Shown here: positions 44,701-59,400 of the stretch, piece by piece
Numbering within the stretch: position 1 is the first letter of the stretch
Layout of the letters: the number at the start of each line of letters is the position of its first letter
From: Paramoeba atlantica
Lineage: Eukaryota > Discosea
Reading direction: 5' to 3'
DNA: 64,000 bases
Assembly (NCBI GenBank): GCA_977017575.1
Contig: CDRNVI010000169.1
Location: 62,001-126,000 of the forward strand
Notes under the pieces: model-generated
Told to the model about the DNA's origin: nothing
What the model saw: only the letters and a program-made list of their open reading frames with translations
Databases searched by the model: none
Made by a program: the position numbers and the translations under genes

Positions 44701-46184
44701 GTGCTTCTCCTTCTTCTTTGGGGGGGAATGTGGGGGATGGGGGAGAAGATATTCCTTTTAATCTTTCTGAATCAGGTTTTTGATTTTTATTTTTTATGAT
44801 TTGAATAATGAATATTATTTCAAAAGAAAAAAAATAGAAATTTTAGTTCACAACAAAAAGAAGCAAAGATATTTTTCAACAAAAAACAAAAAACAAAAAA
44901 CAAAAACAAAAACGAACCACTTACAACAAAACAAAAAAACAACAGGGTATTACCTATCAGGATACGACGGAACACTATTCGAAGAGCTCTACAATCGTTT
45001 AAAACAAACACACATTTCTCTCCAAGGAATTGGAGGAAATTTCGATGATAAATATGCGATATTTCGTTCTGCTTGTTTTTCTGCTTTGTGGGTTTTGATT
45101 CGTGCTTGTGGCAAGTCTCGGGTCACTCCTTTTGTTTCGAGTATTTTTTCTTTTTTTTTGTTTATTTAATTTTAGTTTAAATTGTGATGATTTTTTAATT
45201 CTCATTTCAAAAAGAATTCGATTCATTCATTATTTTATTCTCTTTTTGTTCTATCTTTTTTTTCTTTTGTTCTCACTCAGTACTTTTTTAAGGTATTGTC
45301 GACGCATTTGTTGTTCATTTTCCAGATGAACCCGATGGAGTTGTTTTGGGCGTACGAGAATTGTTTATTGTTTGTTATGGAACTCCTTCTTCTTCTTTTT
45401 CTCCTTCTTCTTCTTCTTTTTCTCCTTCTCCCTTTCCTTCCCATCCTCGGGTTCTTCCTGGGCCAACACCTCGAACTCTTCTCTCTCCTTCTTTCTCACT
45501 TCCTTCCGGATCTTCTTCTTTTTCCTCTCTTCCTACTCCTCTTTCAAAGTTGAAAGAACAGTCCCTGTTGTTGAGGGATTTTGATCCTCTTCTTTCTTCT
45601 GATCAAGAGAGACACCTCTTTGGTTTTTTTTTCTTTCTCCTTTTTGAAACTAATCTTTCCTTTCTTTAATATTTGATTCACAGGAGATGGGTTTGCAGAC
45701 AATCTAACATATGGTGGAACATTTGAGAAGATATTTGGGAATGCTTTACCACCAAGATTTCGTTCTCTTCCTCACACAAGAAAAGAGAAAGAAGGGGAAG
45801 AAGAAGAAGAAAAGCTTGTTGAGAGGTTTGTTCATTACTATTCGATTCCAAAATGAGTATTCTGATCAAGTAAAATAAAAAACAGATTAGAAGAAGACGC
45901 AGAACTCCCTCTCAGTCCCCTCATCCGAACTCGGATCAAAAGAGGTGATCATAAAGCCCACCAACTCCTCCAAAAGCAAACAAGAGAAAGAGAAGAAAGA
46001 GAAGAAAGACCAAACACTGATTCTTTATTAAGATATGTTGATTTAAGAGTTCCAAGTGTATTGGCTTCACCAAATATGGCTCATTTGTTTTCTGAACCTG
46101 GAGGGGAGAGAGAAGGGAGAGAAGAGAGAGAGGGGGGCGATCGGAGGGGGTATGTGAGTAGTTCTTTGGCTCGTGCTGGTTTGG

Positions 46185-46215
<31 letters not shown>

Positions 46216-49200
46216 TTTATCAATTTTTATCAATTTTTTTTTTAAATGAAACTTTTCTCATCTCTCGTGAAAAAGATGATACAGTCACCGTCTTTGACGA
46301 AGTTTCTGGGAAATCTCCCGTCTTATTCCCTGTCCTCTCCCAACAAATGTCAAACCGAACTGAACCAACAACGCACACCACCCCTCTTTCGAGTCGCTCA
46401 CAGCAGTCACAACAATCAGTGAGCCCAAAACGAGGACCATTTCAACAATCTCTTTCAACATATGATAATTCTTCGCAGTTTCTTTTTACAGACACAAATA
46501 CGCCTCCTTTTCGTGGAAGTCGTCACTCTTCTTCTCAAACTTCACCATCCATCCCATCAACAACAATAACTTCACCTTCTTCTTCTCTTCGAACTTCAGA
46601 TGGATCAGATCCTTACAATATTTTGGTTAAACTTGTGATGGTGTCTATCAAATCGTATCAAAGATCAAATCTTTGTTCATTACAAATTCGTGTATTGTCA
46701 ATGCTGAGATGGGTCGTTCGGTATGGATTAAAAGTGAAAGACATTGATCCTCAAAACCATTTTACTGAATATTTAATACAACAAGCAAAAGGGAAAAAGA
46801 GTTATCTTCACTCTCCTCCTATCTTTCTTCCCCACATCTTTGCTTATCTTGTTGAAGTGATCGGAGATTACCATAGAGAAGAAAAAGAAATTGGAAAAGG
46901 AACTCCTCCATTTGACTTAATGAGCGTGACACATCTACCATTTGGGTCCATTTATTGGCGGGGGAATGGAGAATTATTGTGTGGTTTATCTCCAGTGATT
47001 GAAGAATTGTTCCCTGTTGGTTCTTTTGAGTTGAGTGATTTGCAAATTGATTTGTTGAGTAAGTTGTTGGATATGTTGCCTTTTGAATTTGCTTGTCGTC
47101 ATTTGGTGACTATTTTACATCATTGTCAGAAGGAAGATGTTTGGAAGGTATTTTTTTTTTTTTGAAATTGAATAATTTTCATTTTTTTTCCCTTTCTTTC
47201 TTTTCCTTTTCCTTTCTCCTCCTCGAAATTAAAACTCCTTTCTTCTCACCAGACCTACTCTGAAAAAATCTGGAAACGTCTAGTGGAGCTTTTCTCTTCT
47301 GGGCATCACCCAAACATCAAATCTCTCCGCCCCCGCCCTCCCCTCCGGACAGAAATACCCCAAAAAAAGGTTGGAAATAGTGCAATTTGCAGTGTAAATG
47401 AATTGAGAGCTTTGTTTGATTTGATTGATGGGTTGCATGAGAGTTGTGTTTGTGTTGGAGATGTTGTTCGTGGTCTTTTGGAATATTCTGGTGGGAGAGT
47501 TTGGAATCATATTGGTGGGATTTGTTATTTTGGTTCTTCTTCTTGTCCGTCTTCTTCTTTGGTTGGGAGGAGGAGATCTTCTCTTTCTCCTTCTCCTTCT
47601 CCTTCCCCTTCTCCTTCCCCCTCCCCCTCCCCTTCCCCCTCCCCTTCCCCTTCTCCTTCTTCGTCTCCTTCTTTGCCTCTTCATTCTTCTCCTATGAGGA
47701 GAGAGAATGATGCTGGCGAAGAGAAATATATAACCTCTGTTTCAATTCGTGTCCAGCAGCAGGTTTCTTTCTCCTTTCTTTCTCCTCTTCTGTTTCTTTC
47801 TTTCTCTTATTTGTGAGGAAACAGGTTTCTGCTGAAGGGAGAGATATCGGCCCATCTTTGAATCTTCTTGCTTATTTGTATTCTTGGGTTAAACTCATTG
47901 AAATTCCTCCTTTAAAGAGAGAGGAAGGAGAGAGAGGGAGAGAGAGTGGAGGGGAGATGGGAAATGAAAGGTTTCTGTTCATTATTTTTATTTTTGCTTC
48001 ATTCTCTTTTTTGTGTTCTCTTCTCTTTCCTCTCTCTTTTTTTTCTCTTCTCTCCTTCTCTTTTCTTCCTCTCCTTTGTTGATTTCTCAAAGTTTTTTCT
48101 TTGTAGATGGGAGAAAAAGATACAATTCCCACACCGAAACGAAGCAGAACTGAGAGCTCTCTTTGAAGAAGAAGATTTTGTCTTTGAAGAAGTTGTTGAG
48201 CGAGTTGAGAGAGAATTGTTGTTTGTTATTCTTCATGCTATTGATCGTTTGTCTCAGGTTTTTCCCTCTCTTCTCTTTCTCTTCTCTTTCTCTCTTTTTT
48301 TGTGTCTAATCTTCCTCTTCCAGATGATCGCAGAAACAACTCCAACAACTTTTTCAATTGAGGCACTTCATATGACTCTCGTTCTTTCTCAAATGATTTG
48401 TTATTACAATCCCCAGATTTCTTCTTTTATCTTTCTTGTTCAGGTTATTATTATTATCCCTTTTTTGTCTCTCTTTTTGTTTTTCCCTTTCTTTCAATTT
48501 TCGTGAATTTTTACAAAAGGGAAATCAAAAGACGTCACAACCTTTGGTTCATCCAGAGATCTTGGATCTACTCTGCCGAGTAGGCACTCGCCTTTTCGGA
48601 GAAAGTATGGCCTCTGAAGAAAATGTGACACGTCATGGTCCCTTTCTTCATTCTTTTCCTTCTTCTATTTTGGATAGTTATATTTCTTTTCTTATTTCAC
48701 TTGGGATTGATCACGATTCATATTTGAATTGTTTCCCTTTTTTGAAAGGGATTCTTTCTCCTTCTTCTCCTTCTCCTCTTCCTTCTCCTTCTCCTTCTCT
48801 CTTCCCCTTGAATACACTCCCCTCGCCCTCCCCAGTTCAATGGTCCGAAATATCAAAGACATCCATCACCTTCCTTGGATACATCCGTTCCGCTCTTCTC
48901 TCTCTTTCTCCTCTCCAATTAAGTGAAATTTTGAGAATTCAATGCTCTCTTCCCAAATCTTTTGATCTTCTTTTACGATATGAAAGAGAATATTCTGTTC
49001 AATTGTGGATTAAATTGAGTTTGTTTGCGATGAGTGAAAGGACAAAGGACAAGATTTTTGTGGGGATTGAGAGGTATTGTAGAGAGATGATCCCTTGTTT
49101 TGGAGAGAGGAAGAGAGGAAGAGGAGGGAAGAGAGAAGGGAGACAGAAATTTTATTGGGATGAAAGAGTATTGGAAAGAGTTCGAGGGGTGTTGTTCTTG

Positions 49201-51874
49201 TTGAGGTTGATGGTCCCAAGTTGTTGTGTTCAAGTTCTGTTTTTGTTGAATGAATTTATGTTTGCAGAGGAGAATTTTTCTTATACAACTCATCAATGGG
49301 TCGCTGAGGTTTTTTTTTCTCTTTTTCTTTCTTTTTTCTTTCTCCTTTCTCTCTTTCTTATTCTTTTTTTTTTTAATAAAAAGGTGTTTAAATGTGCTGT
49401 TAGCTCAATGCTCCAAGGGCGTCCAATAAACATCCCCCTTCGTGTCCGAAAAACACTCCTCTCCACTCTGACCGAGACGTCACGCAAATTGAATAGTCAC
49501 ATCTATGGTCAAGTTTATGGAGGTGTCAAAAATGTCATTTCTTCTTTTGTTGATGCTTTTGGAATGTTTGTTGTGGGGGGAGGGGGAGGAGAGAGAGAGG
49601 GAGAAGAAGAGGAAGAGGTGGATACTGAGGTGGATACTGAGGAGGAAGAGGAAGGAGAAAGGAGAGGGAGAGAGAAGATGAAAGAGAGTTTGAAAGGTTT
49701 TCGTGATTTTGGGAAATTTTTTTCTTCTTTGAAAAGTTTTTCTTCTCGGAGTGCTCTTTCTACTGTTTCTTCTTCTCCTTTTTCTTTTCCTTCGATTGAA
49801 GAGGTTTTAATTGACTCAAAAACAAAGAGAGTAAAGACAAGAAAGAGTGGAAGAGAAAATGGAGAAGAGAGTGGAGAAGAGTTTGTCTTGAGTGATGATT
49901 TAATTAATTTTTATATTGCTGGTGGTCTTGTTTTGAATAATTTAGAAAGAGGAGATTGTGAGAAAGAGATAGAGAGACAAGAGGAGACAGAGGAAGAGGA
50001 AACAGAGGAAGAAGGAGAGGAAGAAGATGAAGATATAGAAGTGGTTGAAGAAGAAGAGGAAGTAGAAGAGGAAGAAGAGAAAGAGAAAGAGGAAGAAGGA
50101 AAGGAAGGAGAGGGAGACGCAGAAGATGAAGATGAGGAAGGGGAGGAAGAGAAAGAGAGAGAAGAAAGGAAAGAGGAAGAGATACAAATGGAGGGAGTAA
50201 AAGAAGAAGGAGATAACGAGAGTATAGATGATAAGGAGAATAAAGGAGAAAATGTACCAGACGAGACAAAAGAAGAGAGAAAAAGAGAGAGAAAGAGAGA
50301 GAAAGAGAGGGAGAGGAAGGAAGGAGAGTTTTGGATGAGCGAAAAAGATGCAACTTCTCAAATTTATTTGTTTCGGCTGTTGATCCAAAGAGATTCCAAA
50401 GTTCTTTTTTTCATTTTTTATTTTTATTTTTTTTTAATTTTTTTTTTCTTTTTCCTTTTTTTGTTGTATGAGTTTAAAAAAAATCTTTTCTCCTTTCTTT
50501 CTCCTTTCTTTCTCCCCTCTTTTCTCTCTCTCTCCTCTCCTCACTCTTTTCCAGATGTTTATTCTTCTTTTAAAACATGGACATGTCCCCCTCCACTTTC
50601 TCCCCTCTCTCATTGAATCTCCCTCCTCTCCTTCCCCTTCTCTCACTCTCTCTTCTTCTTCTCTCTCTTCTTCTCCTCTCTCTTCTTCTCCTCTCTCTTC
50701 TTCTCCTCTCTCTCTTTTCTCTTCTTCTTTCCCTTCTGTTGCTCCTTCAAATTCTTCTCTCTCTTCTCTCTCTTCTTCTCTTCCTTTGCGGTTAGAGAAG
50801 ATTCTTGAGGGAGAGAGAGAGAAAGGAGAGGATGAGGGAGAAGGAGAGAGAGAGAAAGAGAGAGATTGTGATGATGTTTATTGCTTTATTGATTGTTTTA
50901 TTGTTCAAAAGGTTTCTCTTTCTCTTTCTCTCTCTTTTCTCTTTCTTCTCTCTCTCTCTCTCACTTCATCTCTTAAAAGGTATTGGAATGTGTGAACAAA
51001 ACAGAAGAAGAGTTTCTTTCTTGGAGAGAGGATCTCTCTTGTCTTTCTCTTATCTCTCTTCTTCGATGTGTTACTGGTTCCTCTCTCTCTCTTTCTCTCT
51101 TTCTTCCTCTTTCTTCTCTTTAAATTTCTAATCTTTGTCTCATTCTTTTTCTCTTTCTTTTTTTCTCTCTCTCTCTCTTCTTTCTTCCTTGCAGCAATTG
51201 TGAAAAGACAAGAGAGATTTCTCTTTGAGAATAGGAGAAGGCAAGCGATTGTTCAACTTCTTACTTCTAAAGGTTTTTCTTTCTTTTTCCTTTTCTTTTC
51301 TCTTTCTCTTCTCTTTCTCTTTTTTCTTTCTCTCACTGACTCTCTTTTCCTAGCTGAAACACAAAAAGCTCAAGAGAGAGAGAAAGAAGGAGAGGGAGAA
51401 AATGACAGAGAAGAGTCTCATCCTTCTCAAAATTTGAGGTTCTTTCTTTCTCTCTCTTTTGTCTCTTTCTCTCTTCTGTCTCTTTCTCTTTTTCTCTCCT
51501 CTCTCTTTCTCTCTTTTGTCTCTTTCTCTTTTGTCTTTTTCATTTCTCATTAAAAATGATTTTAGCCAAAAACAAGAGGACCGAACGACTCAAAATTATC
51601 AAGTTTGTTTTCATTTTTCGTTTAGAGAAAAGAAGAGGGGAAAATCTCTAATTTTGTTTTCTCTTTTCTCTTTTCTCTTTTCCTCTTTCCTTTCTCTTTC
51701 CTTTCTCTTTCCTTTCTCTTTCTCTTTCTCTTTCTTTCTTTCTTCTTTCTCAGGTGAAAGAACCGATTAGCAGAGGATGCCATTTAACATCCCCCACTCT
51801 CTTACTCTTTCTCCACAGAATGCTCTTTCTCTCTCTCTCTTCTCTCTCTTCTCTCTCTCCTTCTTCTTCTTCTT

Positions 51875-51905
<31 letters not shown>

Positions 51906-54900
51906 TCTCTCTCTTCTTCCACATTGTTTCCAATTGGCGGATCTTCTTCTTTTGCAACTTGATTGTTCACTTGTTTCTCTTCTTGCTCCCTCTCTCTCTT
52001 CTCGGATGGTTTTCTTTCTTCTTTCTCTTTCTCTTTCTCTTTTCTCTCTTTCTTACTCTTTCTTTTTATTTCTTCTTTCTTTTATTCATTTTTTAAAAAA
52101 AAATAGGGAAACACAGGACCAGATGTGAAAAGAGAAAAAAATCAACAAAATGATGTTTTTTCTGAGAATTCTCATCATCATTTTTCGACAAAATGGTTTC
52201 TTTTCTTTTCTTTCTTTTTTTCTTTTCTTTTCTTTTCTTTTCTTTCTTTTTTTCTTTTCTTTTCTTTTCTTTTCTTTCTTTTCAAATATTTTTAAATAAT
52301 TGAATGAAATATTTGATATTTTAATTCAATATTATTGAATTATTCTTTTTCTTTTTCTTTTTCTTTTTCTTTTTCAGGGATCACAAACAAAATCTCTCAA
52401 TTGAAGAAGAAAACAAAATTATTGTCGAAAGTTGGATTGGAATTTTCTTTCTTCTCTCGAATAGTGCCTCTTCTTCTCTTTCTTCTTCTCTTTCTTCTTC
52501 TCTCTCTGCTCAGGTGGTTTTTCTTTTTCGTTCTCTCCAATTCTTTTTTTTTCTTTTTTTCTTTTTTTCTTTTTCTCTTTTTTCTCTTTCTCTTTTTCTC
52601 TTTTTTTATCTTTTCAACAGGAATTTCAAAAAATGAATCCATTTAAAATTCAACAACAATCACAAGAAGGAGAAGGAGAAGAAGAAAGAGAAAAACAGGA
52701 AGAAAAAATTTTGCGATCTTTATGTTTTTTTGCTCCTCTTCTTTGGCTCCCTCGCGGTTTCTTAGGTTAATAAAATAAGAAGAAAAAAGAAAGAAAAGGG
52801 AAGAGAAAAGACAAAAAAGACAAAAAAAAAGACAAAAATCAAAATCAAAAATAAGAATAATAAATAATAAATAAATAAAATAATAAATAAAAATAATAAT
52901 AAAAATAATAAATAATAAATAAATAAATAAATAAATAAATAAAACTAGGAGGAGAAAAATACAGAGAATTTGGAGTCAATTTTCCTTTTATTTTCGAAAA
53001 TCCTTCTTCTTTTTCTTCTTCTTCTTCAAATATTTTGGTTCTTCTTGGCACTCAAATTGCTTCTTCTCTTTCTAATTGGTTTTTTTTTTTGTTTTATTTT
53101 ATTTTTTTTTGTTTTATTTTTTATTTTTGTTTTATTTTTGTTTTATTTTTATTTTATTTTTATTTTATTATTCTTTTAATATTATTTATTGAGAGTTTTG
53201 TGTTTTTTTGTTCTTTTTTGAGACTTCTTTTTAATTTCTCTCTTTACCTTCGTCTCTTCAGCTGGGGGAAAACAACCTTTCATTCTTTGTTGACTTTTGT
53301 GTGGACACTCGCTCAGGTTTCTGAGAGGAAAAAGAGAAGAGGATAGAAAAGAAGAGAGAGAGAAGAGAAAGAGAGAGAGGAGAAAAGAGGAAGAAAGAGA
53401 ACCTTTCTTTTTATTATTATTTTCTGATTTTATTTTGTTAGAATTCGCATTTTCATTTTTTCCCGCAATATGACGAACCTTATCCTGAGGAGGTTCTTTT
53501 TTTTTTGATCAATTTAATAATTAAATAAAAAAAGAAAATAAATAAAATATCAATAAAATAACTAAAAGAAATCAACAAAAGAAATCAATAAATATTTTAA
53601 ATACAATAAAAATCATAAAAAATAAAAAATAAAAATAAAAATAAAAATAAAAATAAAAATAGGGGAATTTATGTTTGCACGTATTACCATATCTTCCTTT
53701 CCATCCCTCTGTTTTTGGAGAACAAGAAAGACCTCCCAGAATTGATGATGTTGAATATCTTGATTTACTTCTTAAGGTTTTCTTTCTTTCTCTCTTCTCT
53801 CTCTCTCTCTCTTTCTCTCTTTCTCTCTTTCTCCTTTTTTTTCTGTTTTTGGAGAACAAGAGAGAACCCCGAAAATTGATGATTTTTTTATTTAAGGGGA
53901 TTTCTATCTCCTCCCTTCTTTTCTCTCATCTTTTCTTATTTTTAAAATGTTAACTTACCTCTCTCTCTTTCTCTCTCTCTCAGATGCTCAGCTCATGCAG
54001 TGCGAGAAATGGAGAAATATTTTATCATTATTGGGATTTGTTGAGCGCAATTCTCTTTCGTGATCCGAAACTTGCTTTGGAGAATATTAATGAGGTTCAT
54101 TTTAAAAGAAAAGAGAAGAAAGAGAAGAAAGAAGAGAAGAGAACAAGAGAACAAACAAAAAAAAAAGAACAAAGAAAAAAAACAAAGCCAAAAAAAATGG
54201 TGGCAAAATTTGATTTTTCTCCTCTCTCTTCTCTCTCTCTCTTCTTCTCCTCTCTTCTTCTCTTTCTCCTCTCTCTTCTCTCTTTTTCTTCTTCTTCTCT
54301 CTTTCTTCTCTCTCTTTTGTGACACAGGTGACGTTAAGTCTCTCATTATCAGGTCTCGTGACACTTTTGACGAATTCATTTTTGGAAATTGATGGAGGAA
54401 AACCTCTTCCCATTTCTTCTTCTTCTTCTTCTCCTCTCTCTTCTTCTTCTTCTTCTCTCTCTTCTTCTTCTTCTTCTTCTTCTCTTTCTTCTCGGTCTTC
54501 TTCTCCTTTGGGTGTGGAGAGGGGAGAGGAGGGGGAGAGGGAGTTGGGAGGAGAGAGAGAAGAGGAGAAGAGAGGAGAAGAGAAGGGAGAAGAAGATGAA
54601 GATTTATCTAGTTTGGTTTGTTTTTTATTTTTATTTTTTATTTTTTATTTTATTTTTTAATTCTTTTTTCATTTCTTTCATTTCTTTCAAAAAGAGAGAA
54701 TTAAATCAATTCAATTCAATTGAATTAAATTAATTTTTTAACAAAACAAAATAGGATTTAATAGAATCAGATCCACACTCTTCAGTTCTAATCCACGCTC
54801 CAAGAGAGAGAGATTTTTCTCTTTTTATGCGTTCTCAGAAAAATAAGGTTTTTCGAATTTTTCGAATTTTTTTGAATTTTTTTTTTGATTTTTTTTCTTT

Positions 54901-55667
54901 TTCTTTTCATTCTTTTCTTTTCTTTCTTGATTTCTTTTACATTAATTTTAATTTTGAAGGAAAAGAATGACAATTTATTATACTTGCAATCAATTATAAG
55001 CCACTCTTTCTTTTTGTATCACAACCAAATTTCTGAAAATGGTTGGAATTTCTTTGTTTCTTTCTTTTTTCATTCATTTTTCACTCATTTTTTCCTCTTT
55101 CTCTTTCTCTCTCTCTTTCTCTCTCTCTCTTTCTCTCTCCTTTCAGCTCTCCCCCTGATGCGTTCAAGGAGCCAACACCCCTACATCTTCCCATTTGTGA
55201 GTCCTCATAGTTCAAGGTCTATCTCTTTTCTGCTCTCCTTTCTCTCTCTCTCTTCCTCTCCTGTTCTCTCACTCCGTCCTCTCTTCTCTCTCTCTCTCTT
55301 TTCGAAACAGTTTATTACACATAAGTAAGAACGCGCCATCTCATGTTCCAGCTTTTTATCGCTATCATTATACTAAGGTAATAGTTATCTTTTAAAGAGA
55401 AAAAAGAGAAAAGAAAGAAGAGAGAGAAGAGAGAAGGAACAGATTCGAAAAGAAAAAGAAAGAGAAGAGAAAGTGAAAAAAAAAAAAGTTTTTTATGGAA
55501 TAATTATTGATTTTACAATATTGATTTTTTGTTCACAAATCTTTCAAAAAAAAAAATAGCTCTTTTCAAACAGAGAAGAAAAAGTATCTCTCTCACTTCC
55601 CTCCCCAGCTCTCAATCCCACTCCTTCTTCATTCCCTCCTCCTCCTTCTTCCCTCCATTCTTCTTCC

Positions 55668-55708
<41 letters not shown>

Positions 55709-56358
55709 AGATGCAGCCCCAGAACGAGCATCAAGATGGTCCCGTTTTTTGTCCGCTTTCTCTTCCGATCCTGCTCCACCAATCGTCGCAAATCCTTCAA
55801 CAACAACAACAACAACAACAACAGCAACATCAAAAATAACAAATGATTCTATACCAACAACTGATTCAATGTCAACAAATTTAAATCCAAATTTAAATCC
55901 AAATTTAAATCCAAATTTAAATCCAAATCCAAATCCAAATCCAAATCCAAATTTAAATCCAAATCTAAATCCAAATTTAAATCCAAATTTAAATCCAAAT
56001 TTAAATCCAAATACAAATTTAAATACAACAAATGAGACAGAAGAGAGATCTTCTGCTTCGAAATGGTCTTCTTTTTTTTATTCTTCTACTCCTCAAGTGA
56101 ATCCAACTTCAAATCCATCAAGTTTCTTTTTCTTTTTTCTTTTTTCTTTTTCTCCTTGTCCCTTCTCTCTTTCTCTCTTCTCTTCTTTCTTTCTTTCTTT
56201 CTCCTTTTCATCCTTCTTCTTCTCTTTTTTAGATGTAGAAGAAGATACACCAAAAGTGATATTGGCACCTGATGTGAGTCGACAAGTTCTCTCTTCTCCT
56301 TCATCTGATTCTCCTGATTTCAAAAAGAGAGAGGGGGATGATCATGTAAAGATTTCTT

Positions 56359-56434
<76 letters not shown>

Positions 56435-59400
56435 TGATCTTCTTTTACTTGTATTTCATTTCTCTTCTTATTAAATTCTGGCGGGAATAGGGATCAACCA
56501 TCTTGACCCCAAATTGGGCACCAGGACTTGTTCTCATTGATTCTTATGCTGGTTCTCTTTCTCTCTCCTCTCTTTCTCTCTTCTCTTTCTTTCTTCTCTT
56601 TCTCTCCTCTCTTTCTTTCTTCTCTTTCTCTTTTTTAATTTTTATTGGTTTTAGATTGCGCTGTTGGGAAAGGAGAGGGAGATATGTGGTTGAGTGTTTG
56701 TGGTGGAGAAGATCTTGGTCTCTTCTTTCTTTCTTCTCTTTCTTTCTTCTCTTTCTTTCTTCTCTTTCTTTTTTCCCTCTATTTCTCTTTCTTACTTTCA
56801 TCTCTCTTCCTTTCCTCTCTCTCTCTCTTCTTCCTCTTCTTCTCAGATGAAGAAACTTTTCCTTTTATCCCAAGAGGATGGGGAGGGCATTTTTTCCCTG
56901 ATCTGTGTTGGCCTTATAACCTAAATTTGGAGGTTTTTTCTCTTCTTCTCTTCTCTTCTCTTCTCTCCCTCTTCTCTTTTTTTCTCACGAGAAATTTTTA
57001 GAGATCACTCTTTCCTTCTTCGCGATTTTATTCTGGACAACTTTCAGGTTTGTTTTTTTGAAAATAGAGAGAGAGAGAGGATGAAGATACTTTAAAAAAA
57101 TTTAATTTAAATATTTTTTTCATGATTTCTATTTTCTCAGTATTTATCAATTGTTGTTAAAAAAATTAATTTGTATTAAAAATTTTTATTTGAATTTATG
57201 ATTATTTATTTCTAATATTTTTTAAAAAGTAAAACAAATCCGAAAAACAATGGAAGCTTCTCTCCGCACAAATACAACCTCTCTCTCTTCTATCTCTCCC
57301 TCTTCTTCTTCTTCTTCTTCTCTCTCTTCCCCAGGCCCCTCTCTCTCTCGTCCGTCTTCTTCTTCTTCTCTCACAACCTCTTCTCTTCCAAAGAGAGGGT
57401 CTTCTTCTTCTCTCATCTCTGTTGCTTCTGATCTCCGCATTACAAATATCATCCGACTCGCAAGAGAAGGAGAAGAAGGAGAAGAAGAAGAGAGAGAGAG
57501 CGGAGAGAGAGAAGAGAGAGAGGGAGAGGAGAGAGGAGAGAGAAAGAGAAAGAGAAAGAGAGAGTGGTCTCGGCTCGGAAAGAGAGAGAGGGGGATGTAC
57601 ATTGGGGGCGTTTTTGGTTGGAATTATACTGTTTCTCATCATTTACATTGTTTGGAATTGTCTACTACTATGGAAACTCAGGTTTTCTCTCTTTTCTCTC
57701 TTTTCTCTCTTTTCTCTCTCTTTCTCTTTCGTTTTCTCTTTTCTTTTCCATAAGAATAATTTGTGGAGATTGAAATTTCTTTTTCTTGATTTTTTAAAAT
57801 AATTCATTTTTTTTTTCAAAAAAAAAAGATATTTTCGGTTTTGGAACTTATTTTGTCTTCTGATATTGGATCAATTCTCTCACAAGAGGTTCTTTTCTTC
57901 TTTCTTTTTCTCTTTCTCCTTCTCTCGTCTCTCTCTTTCTCTCTCTTCTCTCTCGTCTCTCTCTTCTCTCTCTTCTCTCTCTCTCTCTTCTCTCTCTTCT
58001 TCTCTCTTCTCTCTCTTCTCTCTCTTCTCTCTCTTCTCTCTCTTCTCTCTCTTCTCTCTCTTCTCTTCTCTCTCTTCTCTCTCTTATCTTTTCTCTTCTT
58101 CCTTTTCTCTTCTTTCTCTTTCTCTCTCTCTCTCAGGCAATTCGAAGTGTTTTGGTGTTGTCTGATTTTTTTGATCAATCTCGTATGGAATGGATGCTTA
58201 CCAAATTTGTTTCTTTTCTTCAAGTTTTTTTTTTGTTTTTCTTTATTATTTATTATTTATTATTTATTATTATTTATTAAAATATTATATTTTATGATTT
58301 ATGATTTATTATGATTTATTACAAATTTTGATGAAGCTCGTGTGGAATGGATGCTTTCCAAATTTGTTTTCTATTAATATTCAAAATTAAGTAACTCTCT
58401 CTCTCTCTCTCTCTTTTAAACAGCAAGAACCAGTTGATGTGGTATTGACTCGTTCATTTTTAACTTTGGGAATTTTTAAAGCAATTGCTGTTTTGAGTGG
58501 AATGTCTGGGTATGCTTTTTTTTTTCTTTCTTTCTTTTCTCTTTTCTTTTTTTCTTTTCTTTTTTTTCTTTTTCTTTTCATTTTTTTTTTGGTTCTGAGA
58601 TTTTTTCTCTTTCTCTTTCTTTTGTCTTCTCATTTCTCTTTTCTTTCAAGACAAACATCAGTGGAGGGAGTAATAGAACAAATCATCGCCCAACCAACAG
58701 GTATTTTTCTCTCTCTTCTCTTCTCTTCTCTTCTCTTCTTTCTTCTCTCTTCTCTCTTCTCTCTTCTCTCTTCTCTCTTCTCTCTTCTCTCTTCTCTCTC
58801 TTCTCTTCTCTCTTCTCTTCTCTTCCTCTTCTCTCTTCCTTTCTTTTCTAACCCTTTTAAAAAAGGGAGTGGGATTACCGGGTTACTCAGAACAAGTTTG
58901 GAGTCTCCTTATAAATCTGTTCAGGTTTTTTTTTCTTTCTTTTTCTTTTTCTTCTCTTCTCCCTTCTCTCTCTTTCTCTCTCTTCTCTCTCTTTCTCTCT
59001 CTCTCTCCCTCTCTTCTCTTCGTGTTCATTTTGATTTGGTATTAATAGATCGCTGCCTTGAATGGGATATTGTATTTGCTAGATGCTTCCCTTCACAAGG
59101 TAAAGGAGAGAAAGAGAAAGAAAGAGAAAGAAAAAGAAACAATAATTCAAAGAAAAAAGAAATATTAATCTTTTTAATTTTATTAAATTTAATTTTATTA
59201 ATTTTATTTAATAATTTTTCAAAAAAAAACAGGTTTTATCACCAAATCTTGAATTTTTATTTCATTATATTTTAAATATATTGAAATCTGAAGTTGTTGT
59301 TTCTCATCTTCCTCTTACGTTGCATGCTCTTGCTGGTTTTCTTTTCTCTCTTCTCTTTCTCTCTCTTCTCTCTCTTTCTCTTCTCTCTTCTCTCTCTTTC

